DNA of 41,331 nt from Hofstenia miamia (taxonomy: Eukaryota; Xenacoelomorpha; Acoela; Hofsteniidae), in contig CABFPE010000200.1 in NCBI GenBank assembly GCA_900660155.1, forward strand, positions 212,376-253,706. Direction: 5' to 3'. The notes below the pieces were generated by a model. The model saw nothing but the letters and a program-made list of their open reading frames with translations. It searched no databases and was not told the origin of the DNA. Below are positions 1 to 11,023 of the stretch, piece after piece (the stretch's first letter is position 1; the number at the start of each line of letters is the position of its first letter). The translations under genes and the position numbers were made by a program.

Positions 1-2584
1 TAAATATTTGAAGGAGAATCTTAAGTCATTTCAAGGCTTCGTTCAATAAAGCAGATTTTAGAATACTCAGTACGCAAAATATATTATAAATATTAAATGC
101 TGACCCAATCAATGTTTCATGGAACTCCACTGAGTTAATGCTTGATATATTTGATCGCTCTTGTTGTCTAAAAGTATATCGGATTGCTATTTCGCTCTCA
201 GAAACTGAATTATGATATTGGTTTTGAGAAAGCAATTTCAAGTCTAAAGCTTAAACAGTGCATTTCAGAATCATCCAGAAAACTAAAATTTAATGTTAAA
301 TATTTGAAATTCATGTTTATTAGATATTTAAAAAAGGAATTTTTGCTTAAAGACTGCATTTAAATGAAATGAAATATAATCAATGTTGAAGAAATCTCTT
401 AAATATATTTTTACTAGATGTCATTTGAATCAATTGATGTTTTGAAAAATAGTATAACTTTGACAAGCGTCATAGTGGATTGATACATTGCCAATATTTT
501 TTCGCATTATATCTCATCCCTTCAATTCACTCACGTGTCATTGTTTAGAGTCAACTATTGGGTTCTGGCAGTATTAATAATTAAACATCCATTATTGCAC
601 TGAGTTCTTAATGCGTTCTTTTATCAATAAAACATGTAAATTTTTAATTAACGACTAGTATTGATTTTTGCTGAAAATCCTAATTTTCTGCCTCGCTGTA
701 AAATTCCATATGTATTATTTAAATTAATGTGTAAACCGGATTCCCTGCCCCACTAAGAATATATGCTCTATGTAATTACTAATATTTTAGTGTATCTACC
801 AAGCAAATACAATATTTCGGAGATTTATTCTTATGGCACATTTTGTAGAAATCATAAGACTATAAATGTTCATACGATGCTGTGATCATTTCAATGAACT
901 TATATTTAATATATTTTGAATTATGAATTCATTTGACGCATCAATCATGTCAGTAATTGCATTATTGTACGTTTTTAAGATTTTTATTGGCTTTGGGCAG
1001 CATAAAAAAATCAAACATAAAATCCACTAGAAAGACACTACCACTGAAATATGCGAAATTGCATCGAAATTTCCATCACGAATTAAAATGTGAGGGCGGG
1101 ATTCATACGCTGGATCTCGTTTAAGGGCTGGGGAATGGGAAAGAACGTTCTGATATATATATCTATATATATATATAGTGTTTTGGATTGCTTGAAATTA
1201 CACATAGTAGGTGTAATTTTTCGAGAACATTATAGTTTTTCTGAATATTTATCTCACCAATAAACTTTGTATATAAAATAAAATGTGGAGCTACTAGTAG
1301 ATCATGTTAAATGTTAGTTTCTGATTGAAAAATCGAAACACTTACATGTAAATCTACACAATTTCTAATTTAAAACTTGTGGCTTTTTTCATTCATTGAA
1401 ATCGACAAAAAATTAGAATGATATGCTTATTTACAAAAAACTATTTTTTTATCATAGGAAAATCTCATACAAAGAAAAGTCTTATAACCAGAAGTAATTT
1501 TTGAAAAAAATTATCACTACTAACTATACATGTCTTCGCATTTTTGGCTAATCCAATTATCTATTAACTTTTAACAGGAAATTTCGTGTTGATTGTAGTT
1601 CGTTATAATGCTGCAAAAGTCTCTCAAGTTAAATAATTAAGCAGACGTCTACAAATGGCAGATTTATAGTAATTTCTTAGCAATTTATCGGTCTTTGTGA
1701 GATATTGAAAAAATCCACTGGCTCCTAAGACTTTAGCTAATGGAAGAGTAATGTAAATGGATCGTAAAACATCACTTTGAAAGAAGATTTGAACCATCTC
1801 TTAAAATATATGACGCATCTCGTATATTTTCCTCCATAAATATCATCACAGTTGTTACAATAAAACTAACACTAAAAGTTGAGATTCACTTTGTCTAATT
1901 TCATGATCAAAAGGAACGAGTTTCTTGAAAGTATTTTTCTCTAAATCCATCTCGAAAATCAAGTTTCTAAAAACATATCTTCCTCATTCTATGTATGTTT
2001 ATATATATATATATTTCTCCCCAAATTACTACGAATCACAATGTATGACTAAATTTTCACATTTATTTTCAATAGTTAGTAAATATATGTCTGATTATTT
2101 TTAAGCATCTTTAAAAATATATTTTATAGTTGTAATATTCTGACTTAAAACTAGTCTTAGTGTCAACAATTATTATGAATAGCAATCTATAAGAGTATAC
2201 ATGTAATCAAACACAATAACAAAGCCACATAATTACTTGTGTGTTTGCCTTTTGCTGAGATAACTTCAGATTAGGATTTGACATGCCTTCAATGTAGGTG
2301 ATTGTAGAAGATTTAAGACCTTCATCTCGGAACTAAATTTTTATAAGTTTTTAATCATTTTTTCCTAGTTGTGATTGGCGTTGTCCAATCTGTCTATTAA
2401 TGGTACCTTATGCCATTGTATTGAAATTAAGTCCGGACTATTTCCTGGTTATTGTAGCAGTTTAATAGCTTTTTTATGTATATCAAGGTTCTTGAAATAA
2501 AGTATAGTTACGATCTTGATACCAATCATCCATTTTCAGTATATCGAAAACCAAGTAGTAGGAGATTTTGCAAATGTCAGATGT
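1..2584. other. AT-rich non-coding DNA
   Basis: No gene, RNA gene or clear transposon end was recognised. Short TA microsatellites lie at about 1154-1178 and 2001-2013. CpG dinucleotides are frequent. Confidence 0.6.
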
Positions 2585-2776
2585 TTATTCTTCGGGTTTT
2601 ATGTAGTTTGCAGCTGCATTCTTCAGTATTCCTTGCACTGTTTCAATAAATATGGCTGTTTCAAATCCAAGCATCATCTCAGATAGCCGTCTGCAATATG
2701 CCAGAGGTGCAGCAACTACGTATTTAAAGAGCAATCTGTCTTTTTTTGTTGTTATCTTTTGGCACCACAGTGCCAT
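2585..2776 (-). other. Unrecognised short coding-like frame, 63 codons
   Basis: The frame contains AAPLAYCRRLSEMMLGFETA followed by a segment ending in NYIKPEE. The composition is more protein-like than the surrounding AT-rich frames, and it lies 300 nt downstream of the LINE fragment on the same strand. I do not recognise it. It may be an exon remnant or chance. Confidence 0.2.
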
Positions 2777-3081
2777 TATTTTGACTAATTCTGGTAGTAA
2801 CGCCTAAGCTCAATTCAGCTTTTTAAGCTTTTTTACGATAGGGCATTCTTCCGTGCCTCAATATTGCCCTTACAGCAGCCATTTCTAACATAGTTCGCGA
2901 GAGTACTTTGAAAAAATATAAAGTTCGTAAAAGTTCGCAACTTTCCCAATTTGATAAAGCGCGTAAAAATTCATAAAAGTTCGGAAACAATGACTGGTTT
3001 CAGAAGCCGAAATGAAGTTTACTTGGTCATCATAATAACAAAAAACATGGATTCGGAATTATCAGTTTACCCAATTTATTG

Positions 3082-3804
3082 CTAATTAATGATATCTTTT
3101 AAAGAACTGGAATCCTTTCCATGATGTAGAACCAATTTTAGGGATATATTGTTTAAGGAGGTAGTTATTAATTTGATATTAAATTTAATTCGCTTTTTGA
3201 TTCGCTTTATTTCAATTGGTAAGTTATTCCATAGATCAGCTGCTGAGTTTAAAAATGAATTTTTAAGAAAATGCTTCTTGAACTTCACTTTACTGAATTT
3301 GGATTTCCTCGAATGATAAGTTGAACACGCATATAGGGGAAATTGCAGTTTACTATAAGGTGAGCGCTGGTTTGAGATATCCCAAAATTTTATTAATGAA
3401 AAGTATCTTATGAAATATGAAGCATCATTAATACAATATAAACGTTTTCCATTCTTAGTAGAATAATTTTCGTCATAAATATTAGCTGCCCATTTGATTT
3501 GTGAATCAATTTTATTTATTAATGAGTGGTTTATGTTATTAAATAAGATATTGCAGTATCTGTAATGACTTAATACTAGAGAGTTAACTAACATTAATTT
3601 CATTTTTGCATTTATAAAATTGCCTACATGCGCAATAGTTTTAATTCCCATTGCCATTTTGCGTAACACTATGCGTATGTGATTTGAATAGTTTAATTTA
3701 TTGTCAATTGTTACTCCAAGATATTTGAAAGTTTCAACTTGAGCAATTTTTGACCCCGAAAAATTTAAAATATGTGATCGATGATCTTTATTAAATGGAG
3801 ACAT
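3082..3804 (-). mobile_element. Non-LTR retrotransposon reverse transcriptase, C-terminal fragment (Jockey/CR1-like)
   Basis: A 240-codon open frame with typical LINE landmarks: FKYLGVTIDNKLNYSNHI early in the frame (the segment after the RT palm, just before the thumb), a SHYRYCNILF motif near residue 80, and AADLWNNLPIEIKRIK near the end. The first two-thirds of RT, including the catalytic FADD-like box, and any endonuclease are absent upstream (above 3804), where the frame loses similarity. The copy is therefore 5'-truncated or broken. The true stop is TAA at 3082-3084. The exact clade cannot be settled from this tail alone. Confidence 0.75.
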
Positions 3805-6290
3805 AACACAGAAAATGGGCCACCAACAAACTTAGTGTTTTTCATCAGAAAACGGTATTGACATGTTAGGTGGGTGTTGTGGCGCCACTCCCCTCCCCTT
3901 CTATGCTATTAAAAAAATTTCTAATTTTAAGGAAACTAAATTTATTTTCAAATTTTTGGAATGTTGAGACTGTACAGTGCATTTATATACTGTGGCATAA
4001 ATATCGCTTTGCTTTTGTCTATTATATTACCAGTTAATAACAAATTCAATATGTTTTGATGTTGTCCCTGTCCTCTGTGTAAAAAATCGTATCACCATGC
4101 TTGTGTCCTTGAGAGATTTGTTTACTCAAGAGGGCACTCTTTGAATTAATTTTGTTAATATTTTAACTTGCAAATTTATTTAATCTGTCCCTGTCTGTTA
4201 TTGATCTTTACTGAAAAAAATGTTTTTGTTTTTTAACTTAATTTCAAACATTACGAACTTTTAGACTTGATTAATTATTAAAGTTTGTAAATTGAGAACT
4301 TTCTAGCTATGTTTCCTAAATAGTCTTAAAGTTTCGTGTCACACGGTACTTACTGATAGAAATCGAAGTATTATCCAAAACGTTAGATCCAATAATGGTT
4401 ATTTCATCAAATACAATTAACAATAACATAAGTGTTTAACCAATACATATTATATTTCCTACGCATACAGCCTTTTCATAAATTGAAGATTTTGAAATTT
4501 ATTATGGAAAAAAAGAAACACAACTGTAAAAATAGTAATATCTATTTTCTATTAAAAGCTCATTTGAGTTTCAACGCTCTACTAATTAAAGAATTAAGAT
4601 TAAATTAAAGTTTTTGAAACTATAAATGAAAGGATCAATTTTGATGTTTTCAAAATGCCACGCTATGTGCAGACACAGGGAAATGAAATCGATTAATTTC
4701 CAAACAAGAATTTTTTAGAATTTCATTACCATCCTTAATTATATGATATTAGCTTAGGAATGCTCTAATTTACAATGCTTTTAAAAACTAAATGGAAATA
4801 AATGAGCTTCTTACTTCCCAAACATTCCACCGTTTTCATTTTCCTAATATTTTTACATTGCAATCGAAATCACAGTTAAGTTAAAAGATGATAGACAACT
4901 TCTATCAATGCATTTCATATAGTGTATTGACAAATTATATCCTTTGATTCAATTTTATTAATAATGTGTGTGTTATTCTGTATGCAAAAAATATTAAAAT
5001 AGAAATTTTATGGAAAAATTTTCGTTTCAGCATATCAGAGAATACAAGTGTAATCAAGCAGTTTTTATAAACAGAATAGCTATGCAGTTTATAGTTTCTA
5101 AACAATGATCAACACAGTAAGTTCATTTACATAAATATATTATCAAAGAAATTGTTTTGATTTTGCAATTTTGTGAAACAGCATCAAAATGAAAATATTT
5201 AGAGAGTATTTTCAATGAGCATTGGTTAATGATACAGAACTTTATCGCACTGGAATGAATATATGATATGCTGTTTAAAACCGTTTATATTAGACTGCTT
5301 CATATGCGTTGTAGATCTTGCGATTACATGCATTTTGTTAAAGAAAGGCGAAATGTGCATTACTTCTAATTCACTAGCAAAAGTAGCAGTTCAGAGGCGA
5401 CGTAATGTAATTAATTTTTGTGGACTTTATACTTGTGACAAGAGCGCTGGAGGTGTATAGCATCAATGACAACTGCTGGCAGGTACCTACAACAATTTGA
5501 GGCAAACAATCTACTTAGCGACCTGTCAATTTGGTAAAACAGAACAGCGGAAACAACTTCTCTGTTTGGCGAAAAATTGATTTCTAACTTAATTTGACGA
5601 TTTAATCCAAGAAATCACTTCAACACATGCAATAACAGCGATTCCAATTTGAAAGACAGTATAAACATATACTTGGAGATTCAATTTTTAGTGATTAAAA
5701 GTGGCCATTTTTGTTCTTAATTATCTGCCTACCAACTTATGTTATTTATAAAACAATATAAGTGATCACTGTGAGGGTTGGAAAAATTACCATATTAATC
5801 AAAATTCTTAGTTTGTAAATAGAACCGCTGATGATAACTAGCTGTTCACATTTTACTTTCCAGTGTTGTCTTTGCTAATTTAACAAATGCTACAGTTTTT
5901 CAATATTAAATGTTAACAGCGATTTCTAAAATTGAGAAATTGCAGATTTTAGTTAATCAATGTTTCTAAAATAATTTTTTCTGTTTATAATTACTCGTTA
6001 TACAAAATATAGAAATATGAGGTCAGTTGTGATTCAAATAGTGTCAATGTATGATACCTGTCAAGAAATTGTGAATTATTAATTTTCTCAACGAATTGCT
6101 CTTCGCAAAATACATTCTCTAAAAATGAAATATTAGGATTTTTGTCAAAAGTTAAGTGGACAAACTGGAAATGCTAAGCATTTTTTAATGAGGTGTGAAA
6201 TCCCGAAAAATTTTCTTTGCGTAATCGATGAAAAATATTTACTGGCGACTGTAATAACATTTTTCAAACCTATTTTCTTAGATGAAGCCC
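3805..6290. other. AT-rich non-coding DNA
   Basis: No supported coding region. A GC-rich patch (GGTGGGTGTTGTGGCGCC) at about 3870-3900 directly upstream of the LINE fragment may be part of the same or another broken element. The 65-codon frame at 5263-5460 has no family features. Confidence 0.5.
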
Positions 6291-6880
6291 TTAACCCTTA
6301 TTTACCTGGGTTTTTGTTGCAGTTATTCCCGATGGAGCCTATTTGGCCCCGCAAGATCTTGGAAACAGTACATCCGATCAACACCAAATTTGGTGTGGGG
6401 ATACTTTGACATGTGAGGTATATGTTGGCAAAACTATTTTGCGATGCGATAATTAATACGATATTAATTAACTTATGATTCAAATTTTCTAAATTTTTCA
6501 TTATTGACACAAAATGTTAGAAATATTAGTAAATTGGAATTAAGAGAAAGGAGTATAATGCAAATAAAAGATAGAAGACATTTAGTTGTAATTTTGCTTT
6601 GAAAATTGGTTTCAATTTATAGCCTTTACATACAAAATGGCTATTTTTGAAATCTTAAAAAATGTCAGTTTTTCATGGACTTTTTTTTAAAAATCGCTAT
6701 AACTTTGTAACTCTTGACCCTATCTGCATATTTTTTCGTCAAAAGTTGCAAAACACATTAAAGAAAAAAGTTATGGAAGTAAAATTTATTTAAAAAAACG
6801 GTGTCTGAGTTATATCTATAAATATAAAAGGGTGGTAAAATTGACCACAAGGTAAGAAAGATAATTGAAATTAGACCTAT
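6291..6880. repeat. Possible degraded piggyBac-like sequence
   Basis: It begins with TTAACCCTTATTTACCTGGG, a TTAA target site followed by a CCCTT terminus of piggyBac style. A perfect 16-nt palindrome ACACCAAATTTGGTGT lies at 6381-6396. No matching right end was found and no transposase is readable, so boundaries are nominal. Confidence 0.25.
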
Positions 6881-8016
6881 TATTTGCTTTTATGACCCCT
6901 AGGTGCGTGCATGACCAATTTGTCCAGAAGAGGAGAATTGAAATGATAGATCACAGTGAAGGAAATTTATAATAAGTAACTGGTGGAGCATTTAATTACA
7001 AAGTTTGAATAAATATATAGAAGGGAGTTGTTTTTTATGCAATGCAGCCAGTCAGTATAATTGAAGAGCCAATGCTAAGTTTATCTAAACTAAACTTAAA
7101 ATGTTCATATCAAAAATTCCCTCAAGTAAATAGGTTTAAATAAATTTTCGATGTGATTGAATGCTTCGTAAAATTATCCATCGTCTGTTTACTGTAATCT
7201 TTTACTGACGGGTATAATGAGCTCACTCGAAAAGAAATAATCCATTAGATTTATAAATTTTAATTGGAACACTACAGTAATTATTCATCAATCTCCATAG
7301 TTCTCTTATAACACATTATCTGTCAGCAATCTCTATACAGAGCAAACGGCTATCAATTATAATGCTCTGCTAAAGATTACGTATCCCATAAAGAACAATT
7401 CTAAGATGTAGTTTTCATAACTTTAATATCTTAATTCAAAATATCTGTTTCTATAAACTTTGATTGAAACATATGACAAGTTCAAGCCTCAAATAAATTC
7501 AGTTTTTTCGGAAGCATGTAACCTTCCATAAACCATCTACATGCCGTAAAATATATGAACACGGCCGCAGGCCAGAACTTTTGCAGGCTGCCAAAATCTG
7601 CCGGCATGTTCAACACTGAAGTATATAAGTAAAATGTATATACATTTATTACAACAGAAAATGCTATATTTTAAGCACAATGGAAATAACAAATTGTGAA
7701 TGAACAAATACATGGATAGAATAAAATAAACAAGCAGTAGACTAGACTGTTGTTAGAATTCTTTCAGATGAAGCAATCGGTTTAAGAGGCTTCACTTCTT
7801 CATAAGTTTTTAAGATTCATTTTTGTCTTCATAATTTGGAGTCATTTTTGCTTGTAGCAATATTGGGCTCTACTAATGTCAAGTTCCTTGGTTGTTCGAC
7901 TCGCGTAGTTCCTTTCACTGACAGGATAATCGGCTTACTGATTCATTAATTGTTCCAAATGGGCTAGTACACATTAATGTAGACAAAAGGGTTTCGAAAA
8001 GGTATTGAAAGAACTA
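6881..8016. other. AT-rich non-coding DNA
   Basis: No gene recognised. A GC-rich imperfect hairpin lies at 7557-7611 (see findings). Confidence 0.5.
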
Positions 8017-8024
8017 TTCAGTAT

Positions 8025-8294
8025 CAGACTTTTCAACGAACCGAAATATCTGAGCTCGGCTCGTATAAATTTTGAGTAAGTTCGGCTCGGCTCGGCTCGC
8101 TCATAGTCTTTCTCAGAATTTTTTTGCATAGCTCTCCCTATTATTTAATGAAAATTTCTAAAATATGATTATAAGAAAAGCATATTGAATCAAATTAAAC
8201 AGCAGTACTATTAAGTTGCTTTGCCTAAAAAAGGCCCGATTTGGGCTCGTTTATATCCAATACTTTGCTCAAGCTCGGCTCGTTGACAGGTCTG
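8025..8294. mobile_element. Non-autonomous hAT MITE A, 270 bp
   Basis: The ends are imperfect inverted repeats: CAGACTTTTCAACGAACCG on the left, and the reverse complement of the right end reads CAGACCTGTCAACGAGCCGA. The 5'-CAG start and 8-bp flanking duplication (TTCAGTAT at 8017-8024, TTCAGCAT at 8295-8302, one C/T difference) fit the hAT superfamily. Inside are repeated GGCTCG units (8046-8100 and 8273-8282). There is no coding capacity. CpGs are retained. Confidence 0.7.
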
Positions 8295-8331
8295 TTCAGC
8301 ATCGGCTTTCATTTGTGATAGTAGAAAGCAA

Positions 8332-8563
8332 CAGGGGCGTACGCAGGATTTTCTGAACGGGGGACATCATCATCATCATCATCATTATCCAATGCGAAAA
8401 TTTTTGAAAATATTGAGAAAATAGACCCTAACAAATGCAATTCACAATCCTAGATTTTAAATTTTTCAATTTTTTACGAAAATTTTTTGATTTATCTAAT
8501 CAAAATCAAATTTGAAAACCTGACGGGGGGATATTCCACAATGTCCCCCTGCGTATGCCACTA
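8332..8563. mobile_element. Non-autonomous hAT MITE B, 232 bp
   Basis: The terminal inverted repeat is CAGGGGCGTACGCAGG on the left and TAGTGGCATACGCAGG (reverse complement) on the right, with a perfect 8-bp duplication GAAAGCAA at 8324-8331 and 8564-8571. An 8-bp duplication and CAGGGGCG-type ends are typical of hAT elements. It contains a short CAT microsatellite at about 8364-8383. No coding capacity. Confidence 0.75.
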
Positions 8564-8571
8564 GAAAGCAA

Positions 8572-10787
8572 GCAAAAATTTGAAGGGTTTTCTATTGATG
8601 TCAATAATTTACGCAATCAACACCATGCATAGAAGAGCACCAAGTGTTACACTGAATAATTAAGAGAGAAACTTTTTTAAGTAAACACGCTTTCTAGCAG
8701 TAAATGCAACATTATTGTTTTAGCTCTAAGCTACCATTTGGTCAGTGTTTAAAATGTGTTGCGAAAAATAATAATTTAATTTCCCAACACCTATTCGTTA
8801 AAGCACAGGTTTGTGGGCAAATTTAGCTCAATTGCTATTGTGATTCTACACACTATTATAGTTATCAATCATTCTTTTTGCATTCTTAAAAACCAAGGGA
8901 TGTAAAAACTGAAATACATTTTGTAAATCCAAATCAAGAATATCATTTCTGAAAACTTTAGGAATTACGTAATAAAGTGATAAAATTTGCACATTTTTGC
9001 TCTAAGACATTGAAATATTTTGCTAGGAAAAAGAGAAATTATTTATCCTTCTAGAAGTGACAGTTTTAGTAAAATATGAATTTATTTTCTATTAATGACG
9101 AGGTAATTTGTAAGGTAGGGATCTGCCAAATCCAGAATTACTGCCTAGCTCGCAATCCTAATCAATAATTGATTTTTAATCATTCCAACCTTTAAAGAAA
9201 GTCAATTGCATTAAGTGGCGTTAGCAGAAATAATATCAACTATTTCGTTGAGAATTTTAACATTTTTATAGAGAATATTCCCTGCAATCTGTCACTTGCA
9301 CGACTTCAGATATATAAGAATTTTATGTTATATCAGTTACTCTAAGTAAATTTGGATACGTATTGAATTCCAAGAAAATTTTACCCAAATAATGTTCTGC
9401 TTAGCCCAGCAAAACCCTTTTTTTAAATGCAATTTATCATTGGTTTATGATACTTACAAATAGAACACTTTTATAAAAATATTTCTTAAACATCAGATTT
9501 TGTTGAATGGTTTTTCTCCATTCCATAGGCTTATTAATATGATTCTTTGTTTAACTAACTTCAAATATGCTTCCTATTGTTAGGGACTACCAAAACTGTA
9601 GACATTTATGCAGGTACATTTCGACTAACTACTAGAAAATGATAATTGGCCATCAATAATTCTGTGATAAAAGACCTGCTGATAAATAAAGTCGCTTGTT
9701 CACGCCCATTCTTTATACTGTTATTAATTACAGAATGTTAACTTCCATTTTTTAACTTCAAATGGATGCCGAACTTAAAATAATTCTCTACAGATATCCT
9801 TCGCTCTTTATTTCTTAATTCTTATCCTATAATGTCTGCTTCTAGATTCTCTTGCATACAATAAATTAATTTAGAGTTACGCACTTTTGTTAACTTTAAT
9901 AAATCATACTATATATACGCAAATGAATTTCTTTCTTACTATACTAAATTTTACATTTCGTAAAGTCTTTTAAATCAGATTAATTATTTGGTAATTTACA
10001 TGTGCAAGTATCCAAAAACAAAATCTCTTACTGATTCCCAATTTGGTTTTGTGATGTTGCAAACAAAAAATAATTTTTGGATTTTGCAATAAGCATTTAC
10101 AATTGCAATTGCAATTTTTTTCTATCGAGTATAGAACCCTCTAAATATTTGTCAACTTCTTGAATGCAGCACATGGATTAAAAATACATAAAATCGATGA
10201 GAAAAACTCAAAAACACAAAAAAATTAATTACTAATTAAATACAAATAAGCTAAAATAAATGATACTAGAAATCATTTTTATAATTATTTGTTATTTTCA
10301 AAAAATAATTGTTATTTTAGGAGAGTTAAAAACAAATTGTTACTATATATATTCGTATTAAATTTTAAATGAACGGCGGTAGTTTTACGGAAAATTGATT
10401 GCATACATGGATTACAAAGTTTGGTCTAGAAATATATGGCGAAATATAATAGCAATTAAGGAGAAGTAGGAATAAATTTCACTGCAATCAATTGGCTGCA
10501 TGCAATCAATGGGAAGAGACTTTGGAGCATTGATTCCTGTACGACGACCTTCAGTAGTTGGTTGGTGAAAGAATCGAAATGACAACCTAAATCTTTTAAT
10601 TAGAACGTAAAGGCAAATGCTCTAACTTCAAATCTTCCTAATTTCATACGATATTCCCACAAGACTATTTTTTCAAATTATTCCATCCTTATAAAATTGT
10701 TTGCATAAAATTAAAATTCGTATCATTTTGACAGATAATGACACGTGCGATTTACATGTACTGGTTTTGTATTTGACAAAGTAACTA
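8572..10787. other. AT-rich non-coding DNA
   Basis: Nothing recognisable: no extended reading frame, no transposon end, no RNA gene. Confidence 0.55.
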
Positions 10788-10788
10788 C

Positions 10789-10819
<31 letters not shown>

Positions 10820-10989
10820 TATAAATATTAAATATGTATAAATATNNNNNNNNNNNNNNNNNNNNNNNNNNNNNNNNNNNNNNNNNNNNNNNNNNNNNNN
10901 NNNNNNNNNNNNNNNNNNNNNNNNNNNNNNNNNNNNNNNNNNNNNNNNNNNNNNNNNNNNNNNNNNNNNNNNNNTTAATTACAAACGGC

Positions 10990-11022
<33 letters not shown>
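10788..11022. repeat. TA microsatellite interrupted by an assembly gap
   Basis: TA runs at about 10788-10823 and 10994-11022 flank 129 N at 10846-10974. Reading frames across the gap are artefacts. The gap probably marks a longer, uncollapsed TA tract. Confidence 0.9.

Positions 11023-11023
<1 letters not shown>

Noticed and set aside
5870..5895. Possible VGAT N-terminal exon end (frame reading Asn-Leu-Thr-Asn-Ala-Thr)
   Set aside because: No GT donor follows, the residues before it do not fit, and the distance to the next exon is nearly 10 kb.
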